Below, one piece after another: positions 54,770 to 64,000 of a stretch of DNA of 64,000 nucleotides. Made by a program: the position numbers and the translations under genes. The first letter of the stretch is position 1. Each line of letters begins with the position of its first letter. The stretch spans positions 667,572,753 to 667,636,752 of the forward strand of contig CM062296.1 of assembly GCA_031216915.1 (NCBI GenBank), given 5' to 3'. The notes beneath the pieces were generated by a model, which saw only the letters and a program-made list of their open reading frames with translations, ran no database searches and had not been told where the DNA came from. The DNA comes from Pictodentalium vernedei (lineage: Eukaryota > Mollusca > Scaphopoda > Dentaliida > Dentaliidae).

Positions 54770-55372
54770 TAATATCATAACATAACAAAATATAATATTT
54801 ATTACCATAAAACATCTTCTGTGTGAGAATCTATTTCTATCTATCCTCTGCAGGACAGTATGCGAGAATACGCAAGTAACATGAACAAAAATAGTACTCA
54901 AAACATTTCAATTTCATCCACAACTTCCCATGATCAAAGTACAATAATTTCATTAATTTGATGCGCGAAATAACATGGAGATGTGAACCAGTATATCCCA
55001 TACACATCACTAAACATATAATCGTCTGGCGAAAAAATCCAGGATCACGCTGCAGATTTTTTTGTATAAACTGGGGGTTCTATTTTCAAATATAAATTTG
55101 AGTTGCTCAAATTTACTCAGATCACTAAGACGTCGATCTGACTGTTGATCAAAACAAATAGTTCTGATCGAAGATCTGAATAATGTGTCGACGCCATAAG
55201 AAAATGGTATTCGTTTTCTATTTTTCCAGAGTTTGTTTCACAATGAGTACATATCGTCCCCTGATTGCTAGAATGTTCTATGTCCCCTATGGGACATAGA
55301 ACATTCTAGCACTCCGGCGACGGTATGTCGATAACAGGCTTTTTTGGGCATAAACAGGGGATTCTATTTTCA
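54770..55372 (-). mobile_element. LINE family 1, copy D, 3' part only
   Basis: The reverse of the LINE 3' end: GAGTACTATTTTTGTTCATG and CTTTGATCATGG are seen on the minus strand, through to the ENEYHFL-encoding region and IDRVCTHCE. It is interrupted by a 68-bp hairpin at 55255-55322; beyond it the TATGTCGATAACAGGC part continues. A partial duplicate of AAACAGGGGATTCTATTTTC follows at 55355. Confidence 0.75.
55255..55322. repeat. 68-bp hairpin inserted in LINE copy D
   Basis: Arms CGTCCCCTGATTGCTAGAAT / ATTCTAGCACTCCGGCGACG around GTTCTATGTCCC-CTAT-GGGACATAGAAC; the inner 20 bp are perfect. The same LINE segment in copies B and C lacks it. Confidence 0.85.
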
Positions 55373-55379
55373 AATATAA

Positions 55380-55960
55380 ATTTAAATTGCACCCTTCTTT
55401 CAGCACCCCTCTTTCAGCACCCCATTTTTGCGAGGTGAGCCAAGGAGTTGTGCGTGGAGTCACTCGTTCGGGCAATTGCTCTGCAGCTCATTTGCACAAA
55501 AAGATAGATTCAAGTCGTTCGAGCAACGAGCAATGCCACTTCCAGTCACTGCTTGATGCCTCATTTGTTGAAACCATGATCCATGTTTCTCAGTACCCCA
55601 CTTTGGCACTCCATCTTTGGCACCCCATTTTCATCACCCCATTTTTACGAGATGAGCCAAAGAGTCGTACGTGGAGTCACTTGTTCGAGCAATTGCTCAT
55701 TTCCTCGATAAGATTCGAGTCGTTTGAGCAATGCCTTTTCCAGTCACTGCTCGATGGCTTATTTGTCGAAATCATGTTTCTCGTTACTCAACTTTTGGCA
55801 CCCCATTTGCAGCACCCCACTTTCGAACACTGCGAGTACTCCTTCGTCTTGCTAGGTGTGCAGTATGTTGGATATGCGCCAAGATCAAGCAATTCCAGGT
55901 CTTGCAATTTGGGGGTAACGTGGTTCCCACACCCCACTCAGAAAAAGTAGGGGGCATTAG
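55380..55960 (+). repeat. CGAGCAATTGCTC-type module, two diverged units
   Basis: GTGGAGTCACTCGTTCGGGC (55455) and GTGGAGTCACTTGTTCGAGC (55670), about 215 bp apart. Each is followed by GCAATTGCTC, CAAGTCGTTCGAGCAA-type text, CAGTCACTGCTYGATG and GGCACCCCATTTTC-type repeats. It shares modules with foldback elements 2 and 1 (GGCACCCC), so it is likely the interior of another family member without visible ends. Confidence 0.6.
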
Positions 55961-56044
55961 TATCTGCAGTGACAATGTTAGGTCCTCAAACATCGTATCA
56001 TAATACTCATCCTGTATTGACAATTAAGTACTGTTGAGGGGCAG

Positions 56045-56701
56045 ATGCTTGTTAGAGCTGAAACGGTTAGGGGGTTTTCTTGGTCGATTAATCATGTGGA
56101 TTAACCTCGGTTAACCGATTAATCACTTGTCCAAATAAATATCTGAATAATTGCCATACCATTGATGATTTACAGCATGAACCCTTTACCCAACGTAACA
56201 AACAAAACCGACTAGGCCTATATACACAATTCTCAATCAAATTTATTATGTTTTCAATTTTTGTCTCAAAAACATAGCTTATGACTCCTCATTGGAACGA
56301 GCTCGTTGAGCCCGATCCAATGAGGGGTCATAAGCTATGTTTTTGAGACAAAAATTGAAAATATTTAGTAATTCATGAATTTATTTTGCAAGTATCGTCT
56401 GCTACCCGCAATGGGTAAAGGGTTAAGAATGACCATTCCAGCCACTGATACAGTGTGGTGACCATGCAAGTAAACAAGTATGTCAGCAAGTAACTTACAT
56501 GCTTTACTCTGTCTCATATAATTGATGTGAGTCAGTGTGACAATGTTTGCCTGTTTCGGAGCAGTTTTGTTCCTTTGTTAACCTATATAACACAGTAGTT
56601 CCTAAGTAAGGGTTAATCGATCAATTACTTTTTGGATCGATCAAGATGTTGATCATTAATTAATCGATTAATCGGTTAACCGTTTCAGCTCTAATGCTTG
56701 T
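56045..56701. mobile_element. hAT-like element with TAGAGCTGAAACGGTTA ends
   Basis: Body 56053-56693. Terminal inverted repeats TAGAGCTGAAACGGTTA / TAACCGTTTCAGCTCTA, with subterminal GATTAATC motifs. It has a perfect 8-bp target duplication ATGCTTGT (56045-56052, 56694-56701). A TTAA MITE (56182-56422) lies inside. No coding region remains. Confidence 0.9.
56182..56426 (-). mobile_element. TTAA MITE nested in the hAT-like element
   Basis: CCCTTTACCCAACG to TGGGTAAAGGG, with TTAA on the right and ATGA on the left. The hairpin centre is GAGCTCGTTGAGCCC. Confidence 0.8.
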
Positions 56702-56704
56702 TAT

Positions 56705-58725
56705 CCGTTCAGGGGAAGGAAGCGGCACACATTTAACTTCTGGAAGGCTCATCAGAATAGAAGTGAACAAAACAGGTACATAATGCAGTGTTCAAACGAG
56801 ATTCCTTTTCGAGTTATAATTTTCTCGTGTGAGGTCCGTATGCTTCTCGTTTTTTTTTTTGTTTTTTTTGTTTTTTTTTATAGAATCAGCCCGTGCGTCC
56901 CTTAGCGGTACATGAATTGTCGCGCCCAGTTGTAGTATGCTGTACAATACCAGGCACATGCATTTTGTTTGCCCGTGCGGAGTATTTGTATATGCATCTG
57001 AAAAGGTCAAGAACCAACTCAGTGTTTCCTGGATATTGTTTAGCTGTATCGCAATCAAACAACACTTTGCTGTCAAGAAGGAATGGCCAACACCCTTCAA
57101 TGGCTGACAAATTTCGTCACTGGAAGAGATTTACGTAAATTACGAAAAAGCTATCTCTCCTTAATTTCGCAAGGAAGTCAGTAAATTGAACACTAGCATT
57201 ATGAGAATTTCATATAAAGATTAAATTTTCGAAATTAGCTAATTTGTATCATCAAGAATTGTGCGCATCATTTCACAAGCGTCAGGAAATCCCCGCCGCA
57301 TTTTCCTGTAAAGTAGTAGAAAAATACAGAAGCTGGCTTTTTACAATTTCTTTGACTGTTACTCTGTGTTTTGGTGTAAAAATAATGATATTGGTAACAG
57401 AAATAAATCTGAGAAGCAGCAACAACTCGAATTTGACTTTTCTGAAATTTAATTTAAAAAAAAAAATGAAAAGAAAATGATACGAAAATCTTTTACACTA
57501 TTTGATTTTCAGAACAAATAAAAACAGAAATACTTATCAATTAGTCCAGAATAAAGTTTAATAGAATTCAATAATCTATTTATAAAGACATTTTCTAACT
57601 GGTATTATAATACCCAAGCCTGTGTCTGCAGAAACAGTATCCAATAAAGTGTAAAGAGATGTTCACTCAAAATATTTTAGCAATCTCCAGTGAAACATTC
57701 AGCAAAATTCAAATGGAATTAATAGCCAATAATCCAATAAGTATTATCAAAAGTAAATTCTCGTTCACAAGCAGAATAAATTCTCTTCAAAAACTCTCTT
57801 TTTGGAAACACTTTTCCAATTCACAAAGATGCATAGATTTCAAGATATTCCGTAGAATATATAATGAATTCTTCACTTCTTCTATAATAATGCACTGTCC
57901 TGAAATAATAATCTCCAATATTCAATGAATGCATAAACAAAGGACTTCCCAGTGCTGTGCATATGAATGAATGCTTGAATTCTGTTGACAGTGGTTATTT
58001 ATATAGTCTTCAGATAAAAGTTCCAAAAATAAGAAATATCTCCAATGTTCTATTTTCCATTAATTTCTGTTTGGTTGAATAAAGTCACATGATTAAGCTT
58101 CCAGAAGATTCTAATTCCAAGTAAACAGGGGTGACCTACTGAAACAATAAGTGAGCTACATGTACAGTGAACTAAAAATAAATTATGTGTAACAGTACCT
58201 ACAGACATGTTGATAAGTACATTCAAAGTTCACTCTGTGCAATAAGTGCTCGCACAAGCCAGAGTCTGTTTATTCCAAATTAAAAAGTACTTTTAGAAAA
58301 ATATTCAGTGTGTATAATTATTAACTAAGGACATATCAATAAATATCAACTCTGATATTATAATAGGGTGCCATGACACTCTGTGTAGAAACCCCATTTA
58401 AAAATAAGAACGGCGTTTTCACCATCTTTTGACATCCTGTAACCTTTTTGTTCATTATATCAACTGTTTAAGAATCAAAGAATACTGACACTGTCCTTTC
58501 GATTAATATAAAAGTTAAGGAGGTTAGATTTACTAATTTGTTTTCCTGGGGGGAGGGGGGGGGGGGGATAAAAGACTTGCATATTACTGTAAAAACATTC
58601 ACTAAACAAAGAACCCAAGTGAGCATTTAGTGTTAGTAGGTAGATACTGATAGTTATTTCCAAATGAAACAAAATACTGCATTTTGATTGGCTGAGTGGT
58701 ACGGTGTAACTTGCAATCCACATTA
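56705..58725. other. No gene recognised, AT-rich; G tract
   Basis: T-rich run at 56850-56880. The 56792-57138 frames on both strands overlap and match no known family. 57230-58450 is about as plain as any part of the window. G tract at 58549-58567. Confidence 0.4.
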
Positions 58726-58730
58726 GCTTT

Positions 58731-61425
58731 TAGCTCACCTGACTGAAAGTCAGGGTGAGCTTTTCTTATCACTCTTCGTCCGTCGTCCGTCCGTCCGTCG
58801 TCCTGCGTGAAGGTGGTGTTTGAGTCTCTTTCTCCTAAACCACTGGCCACATTTTAATTAAATTTCATGCAAGTAGTGGTTATATAGGGGCATTTGGGTT
58901 TTTCTTCAAATTGGATTTTTGCTCATATTGTGGAGTGGGGTGGGGCCAAAATGCACAAAATTTAAAAAAATCTTCTTCTCATGAACCAGCCAGATCAGAG
59001 ACTTGGTATTTGGTATGCAGCTTCCATTTGAGGTGTAGACTCAAATTTGTTCAAGAGAAGTTTGACGAGCAATATTTACCTTTGTTCTTAGAGGGGGAAG
59101 AATGTTTGCCCCGCCCAAAATTTATATTTTCTGAACTCAGAGGCCGATTTGAACCAAATTTAATATGAGGTATTTAGGGTTATAAGTACTTGATTTATGC
59201 AAAAAAAAAAAAAATTCCTGCAGCCCCGTGGGAACCGCAGGAGCTAAAAATAGAAGAAAAAAAAAATAAAACGCCCATATCTCCAAAACTGCACGGCACC
59301 GAGAAATTTTATTTGGTGTGAAGCTTCCTTAGGGACCAACAGAAAGGATTGGTAAAAAAAATTGCCATCGGTTTTATCATAGGCTACAGTTTCGTGACTT
59401 TGAAAAAGTGCTGAGTCAGCACTTTTTAACACTGTCGGCAATGGGAAGCACATTAAAAAATCTTCTTCTCCAGATCCAGCAGGCAGAATCTTTTGATATT
59501 TGGTATGCAACATTGTAGAGTGGATCTGATTCAAGTTTGTTCAAATTGGCCCCCTGGGGTTCATATTTGGGCTCAGTATAGGAGCCCGATTTCGAACTTA
59601 GTGCATTTCAGGCAAATTTTTTTAAAAAATCTTCTTCTCCAGATCCAGCAGGCAGAATCTTTTGATATTTGGTATGCAGCATTGTGGGGTGGATCTGATT
59701 CAAGTTTGTTCAAATCGGCCCCCTGGATTCATATTTGGGCTCACTATAGAAGCTCGAATTGGAACTTAGTGCATTTCAGGTAAATTCCTTTAAAAATCTT
59801 CTTCTCCAGATCCCGCAGGCAGAATCTTTTGATATTTGGTATGCAACATTGTAGAGTGGATCTGATTCAAGTTTGTTCGAATCGCCCCCCCCCCCCCCCC
59901 CCCCTGGATTCATATTTGGGCTCACTATAGAAGCCCGAATTCGAACTTAGTGCATTTCAGGCAAATTTCTTTAAAAAATCTTCTTCTCCAGGTACAGCAG
60001 GCAGAATCTTTTGATATTTGGTATGCAACATTGTGGGGTGGATCTGATTCAAGTTTGTTCAATTCGGCCCCCTGGGTTTATATTTGGGCTCAGTATAGGA
60101 GCCCAAATTTGAACTTAGTGCATTTCAGGCAAATTTCTTTGAAAATCTTCTTCTCAAGATCCAGCAGGCAGAATCTTTTGATATTGCGTATGCACATGCT
60201 TAGGGGGTGAGATTCAGTTTTGTTCAAGCCAAGTCCGTGGGTTCATATTTGGGCTCACTGTGGGAGCCCGAATTATAACTTAGTTCAAAATGAGGAATTT
60301 TCTTTAAAAATCTTCTTCAGATCCAGCAGTCGGAATGTTTTGATATTTGGTATGCAGCATCCTTAAGGGGTGAGATTCAAGGTTGTTCAAGCCGTGTCCC
60401 TAAGTCCATATATGGGCTCACTGTGGGAGCCCGAATGATAACTTAGCTCAAAATGAGGAATTTTCTTTAAACATCTTCTTCTTCAGATCCAGCAGTCGGA
60501 ATGTTTTGATATTTTGGTATGCAGCATCCTTAGAGGTGTGAGATTCAAGTTTGTTCTAGCCATGTCCCTAGGTCCATATTTGGGGCTTACTGTGGGAGCT
60601 TGAATTGTAACTTAGTTCAAAATGAGGAATATTCTTAAAAAATCTTCTTCTTCAGATCCAGCAGTCGGAATGTTTTGATATGTGGTGTGTAGCATCCTTG
60701 GTATGGGTGTGTGGGGGGGGGGGGGGGGGGGAGATTCAAGTTTGTTAAAGCCAAGTCCCTGGGTCCATATTTGGGCTCCCTGTGGGAGCCCGAATTATAA
60801 CTTAGTCAATATGAGGAATTTTTCCTTAAATCTTCTTCAGATTCAGCAGTCGGGATGTTTTGATATTTGGGATGCAGCAACCTTAGGGGGCTGAGATTCA
60901 AGTTTGTTCAAGCCAAGTCCCTTGGTTCATATTTGGGCTCACTATGGGAGCCCGAATGACAGCTTAGTTGAAAATGAGGAATTTTCTTTAAAAATCTTCT
61001 TCAGATCCAGCAGATGAATGCTTTTGATATTTTTATGCAGCATCCTTAGGGGGGCAAGATTCAAGTTTGTTCAAGCCATGTCCCTAGGTCCATATTTGGG
61101 CTCATTGTGGGAGCTCGAATTGTAACTTTGTTAAAAATGAGGAATTTTCTTCAAAAATCTTCTTCTTCAGATCCAGCACTCGGAATTTTTTGATATTTGG
61201 TGTGCAGCATCCTTAGGGGGTGAGATTCAAGTTTGTTAAAGCCAAGTCTCTGGGTTCATATATGGGCTCCCTGTGAGAGTCCGAATTATAACTTAGTTCA
61301 ATATGAGGAATATTCTTTAAAAATCTATTTTTTAGATCCACTGGTCAGACAGAATCTTTGGATATTTGGTATAAGCTTTTCTTAGGAGGAGCAGATGCAA
61401 CTTGTTGAAATCAATTCCATCATCA
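58731..61425 (+). mobile_element. Minisatellite-bearing element B, 3' end missing
   Basis: The left end TAGCTCACCTGACTGAAAGTCAGGGTGAGC folds as a hairpin (stem AGCTCACC/GGTGAGCT). It is followed by CCGTCCGTCCGTC and a unique 600 bp with TCTTTCTCCTAAACCACTGG. Tandem units begin near 59450. The canonical GGTGAGCGAT..GGCCTCTTGT right end of element A is absent; similarity stops near 61425, just before the 61.5-kb repeats. Predicted peptides (QQAESFDIWYA and similar) are repeat artefacts. Confidence 0.7.
59450..61390 (+). repeat. About 168-bp tandem repeat inside element B
   Basis: About 11-12 units with anchors at about 59475, 59642, 59812, 59990, 60160, 60322, 60486, 60657, 60840, 61007, 61170 and 61334. 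The first five carry CAGGCAGAATC and the later ones CAGTCGGAATG, the same block order as in element A. C20 at 59885-59904 and G17 at 60715-60731 interrupt two units. Confidence 0.85.
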
Positions 61426-61524
61426 TGCATCACAAAGACACATTCTCAATGTGCCGATATGTGCATGCGTGCTAATGCACAATGTGAGCACAACACGTGT
61501 AGTACACATGCACATATGGATATT

Positions 61525-61615
61525 GAAGGATACTTATTGGAGGATATCTTTTGGAGGATACCTATTGAAGGATACCTATCGGAGGATACCTATCGGAGGA
61601 TATCTTTCGGGGGGT
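61525..61615 (+). repeat. About 15-bp GGAGGATACCTATC minisatellite
   Basis: Five to six units of GAGGATACCTATC-type sequence. The same short repeat stands next to the satellite in foldback 1 (20465-20535 and mirror) and in elements 2 and 3. Confidence 0.8.
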
Positions 61616-61639
61616 AGTTACTATTAGTTATCGCTCGCA

Positions 61640-62130
61640 GTACAGCTTCTAGCTTCCAGGCCACCTCATAGCATTCAAAGGTCTAGGACTATAACCGCTG
61701 ACTCACCCATAGTCACCACCATCTGCCCTTTGATCAGCTTGTACTTTAGACACCCAATCCTCTAGACTTCCGCCACTACTGGCCGTCACTATCCGCCCTG
61801 TGGTAGAACCTTGTACCATTACTATTGTCTTGTAGTACTACTATATGATTGCTAACTATCTCTAATCCTGTTCGGACCTCAGTCCTCGGCTAGGTCTTCC
61901 CTAGACCCAATCAAATATTGTTGTGTGTGGTATGCTTGGTCTTCTAGTGTCGTAGTTTAGTGTAGTTGTGTAGACATATGGACCTCCTGATGCTTCTCCC
62001 CTCCATTCCCTGGTCTTGTACTACCTAGGTTATGACGTATATCTGTCCTAGTCTATCTATTTTGACTTCCTTATACATGGTTGTTTGCTAATGCGCAATG
62101 TGGAGCAATGTGTACACCACACGTCCACGT
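61640..62130. other. No gene recognised
   Basis: Loosely satellite-like phrases (TAGTACTACTATATG) but no clear period. Confidence 0.3.
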
Positions 62131-63480
62131 GAATTACATTACGTAGTACCCATACCATCTGTATGACAGTATAACGCCTTAGGTGGGCTGATAGTACTAA
62201 GGATAGTAGACCAACAAGGATACATGCCGAATATCCGTTCTTATCTACCAAGCATTACCTCGCAATGGCTCATGGTCTAGCATTACACACTACCTATAAC
62301 AACCACCGATGGTAAACTGCATTCTATGGGTAAATAGCACCGAAGATTAACAGAAGATCAACATGGGTACAGACTGTACACTATACTGCTCTATACTACC
62401 ACATTAGACAACCATGCATTATCTCCACTCGCAATGCCGCTGGCCTAGCATTACGTACTTCTTATAACAAGTGTATGACGGTACAACGCCTTGGATCAAT
62501 AGTACTGATGCCTAATATTGAACCAGCAGGTCCGTGCATCCTATACCACCCCACTAGACAACCATGTATTAACCCTACCCATTCCCACATGCAATACCGC
62601 ATAGCCTAGCATTACGCACCACCTATCAACCGTAGGATAGTATGACGGCTTCAGAAGATCGATAGTACTAAAGGCAAACATAGAACCAACGGGGGTACGG
62701 TACGGACCGTACATCTTATAGTACCGCACTAAACGATCAAGCCTTGCACCCCTCCCCCTTCCCCACAATACCGCCTGGCCTAGAATTACGTATTACCTAT
62801 ACCAGTCGTGGAATATTAGTTCCAAGGGCTTACACGTGACTTACAGGAGTACAGACCGTACAGTCGATACTACCACATTAGACAACCATGTATTACCTTC
62901 ACCCACAATGCCGCTTGGTCTAACATTACGTACCGGACTTCTTATACCAAGTATATGACGGTACAACGCTTTGCGTAGATCAATAGTACTGATGCCTAAT
63001 ATTGAACCAGCAGGTGGTACAGTCCGTACATCCTATACTACCGCAGTAGACAACCATGTATTATCCCCACACATAGCCCTAGCATTACGCACTACCTACC
63101 AACTGTAGGATAGTATAACGGATTCAGTATAATCAATAGTGCTAAGGGCAAACATTGAACCAACAGGGATACGGGACCGTACTTCTTATACTACCGCAAC
63201 AAAACAACCAAGCCTTACACGCCCCCCCCCCCCCTTCCTCACAATACCGCCTGGTCTAGAATTACGTATTACATATACCATTCGTGGAATAGTAGTTCCA
63301 AGGGCTTACACTGGACTTACAGGAGTACAGACCGTGTGTCCTATACTACAGTGTTAAACAACCAAGCAATACTCCCGCCCCACCTCATAAGACCGCCTTC
63401 GTAGAATTACGTACTACCTATAACCACAGATATACAAACCATTCAGTAGGTCAATAGTACTAAGGACCAACAGTAGACCA
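62130..63480 (+). repeat. About 160-bp satellite with three-monomer higher-order unit
   Basis: Eight to nine monomers, with anchors (ATGACGGTACAACGCC and counterparts) near 62160, 62310, 62470, 62632, 62805, 62950, 63112, 63285 and 63425. Monomer types repeat every third position. CTTATAACAAGT at 62461 returns at 62941 (480 bp). ATTACGCACCACCTATCAAC at 62611 returns near 63084. GAATTACGTATTACCTATACC at 62783 returns near 63259. The same monomer forms the arrays in the arms of foldback 1. Confidence 0.85.
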
Positions 63481-63559
63481 CGGCGAGAAACCCAACACGC
63501 CCTGTTCTGAACAGAGTCATGTCGGTTTGTACAGTGGACACTGACAGCGGTCAACGTCT

Positions 63560-63605
63560 CTATGACGACGCGTGCGCACAATGACGTCACGACGTCATTG
63601 GTAAC
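63560..63605. promoter_or_regulatory. CRE-type palindrome at satellite border
   Basis: GTGCGCACAATGACGTCAC then GACGTCATTG: two overlapping TGACGTCA/GACGTCA sites in inverted orientation, next to a GCGTGCGCAC motif. Recalls the ends of the foldback family in weak form. Confidence 0.35.
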
Positions 63606-63659
63606 GCCAACCGTTTCGTGGGGAAAAGTTTCGAGAAAACTCTCACCTCGGCATAAAAA

Positions 63660-64000
63660 TTCCATCACATACCCATACTATATGCCCCAAACCATGTACA
63701 TACATAAACAATAAATATCATTCTATATTTTGTGCAGGCTGTGTACCAATTACCGAATCTAGTTGAATGGGAAACTCCGGTTCCTTTGGGAATTTAACAC
63801 TGGGGGCTCTGGGTAATGATGCCATATCCGTTCCTCTCCTACTAATGTCACATGATATGGTTTTGTTCAAATTTTAGGAAAATGTTTTTTTTTTTTCAAC
63901 TGCTCAATTTGTATAATATGTGGGGTCGATTCGTTGGGTAAAGGTTTTAAGACCTTCCGTCGCACTCGTCAAGATTTAAAAATCAAAGAAATGTCATATT
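63660..64000. other. No gene recognised; TTAA MITE end trace
   Basis: GGGGTCGATTCGTTGGGTAAAGG at 63922-63944 resembles the right end of the TTAA MITE; the remainder is unassigned. Confidence 0.4.

Noticed and set aside
59493..60210. Three plus-strand frames with similar peptides (QQAESFDIWYA)
   Set aside because: They repeat because the 168-bp minisatellite repeats; frames shift with unit length and have no start or regulatory context.

Overview
The window is nuclear DNA of an animal. There are no bacterial-type genes. It holds eukaryotic retroposons (LINEs, and tRNA-derived SINEs ending in AAAT repeats), TTAA-flanked MITEs, hAT-like and PIF/Harbinger-like elements, minisatellites and long homopolymer tracts. 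The repeat style suggests a marine invertebrate. The TAGCTCACC...GGTGAGCGAT...GGCCTCTTGT repeat at 1948-3245 resembles, from memory, one common in molluscs; I would not name a species. I recognise no intact host protein gene. Almost everything that can be explained is mobile or satellite DNA, much of it nested.

Layout. 0.2-4.6 kb: SINE-like fragment, TTAA MITE, minisatellite-bearing element, palindromic MITE, dead PIF/Harbinger copy. 4.6-6.4 and 7.7-9.3 kb: two decayed LINEs of one family in opposite orientations. 9.8-12.3 kb: SINE, MITE, a second LINE family, SINE. 13.5-18.85 kb: MITEs and a GT-rich minisatellite. 19.0-24.6 kb: a third copy of the first LINE, split by a 4.3-kb palindromic element (19326-23633). 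24.7-34.5 kb: palindromic MITEs, a SINE inside an older repeat, three hAT-like elements. 34.5-38.5 kb: a hAT-like element holding a 0.5-kb palindrome, one isolated foldback-type end, and a hAT-like MITE. 41.8-42.5 and 43.2-45.6 kb: two more members of the foldback family, the second carrying a frameshifted coding region. 46-54 kb: a possible TATA promoter or LTR, and a tandem array of tRNA-Glu-like units. 54.5-58.7 kb: MITEs, LINE fragment, hAT-like element, then plain AT-rich DNA. 58.7-61.4 kb: a second minisatellite-bearing element. 61.5-63.5 kb: a satellite with a three-monomer higher-order period.

Main result. The elements at 19.3, 41.8 and 43.2 kb, the single end near 35.7-36.0 kb, and probably the 61.5-63.6 kb satellite belong to one foldback family. 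Their inverted ends carry a conserved cluster of promoter-type sites: TGACGTCA, GTCACGTGAC, TGCGCATGCGCA and AAGATGGCGGC. Their interiors mix about 15-bp GAGGATACCTATC repeats, about 160-bp satellite monomers, other tandem modules and, in one member, a protein-coding fragment. Element 1 sits in a LINE for which an unoccupied relative exists at 8.33 kb. Target duplications look like 6-7 bp. No transposase for the family is visible here, so the members are probably non-autonomous.
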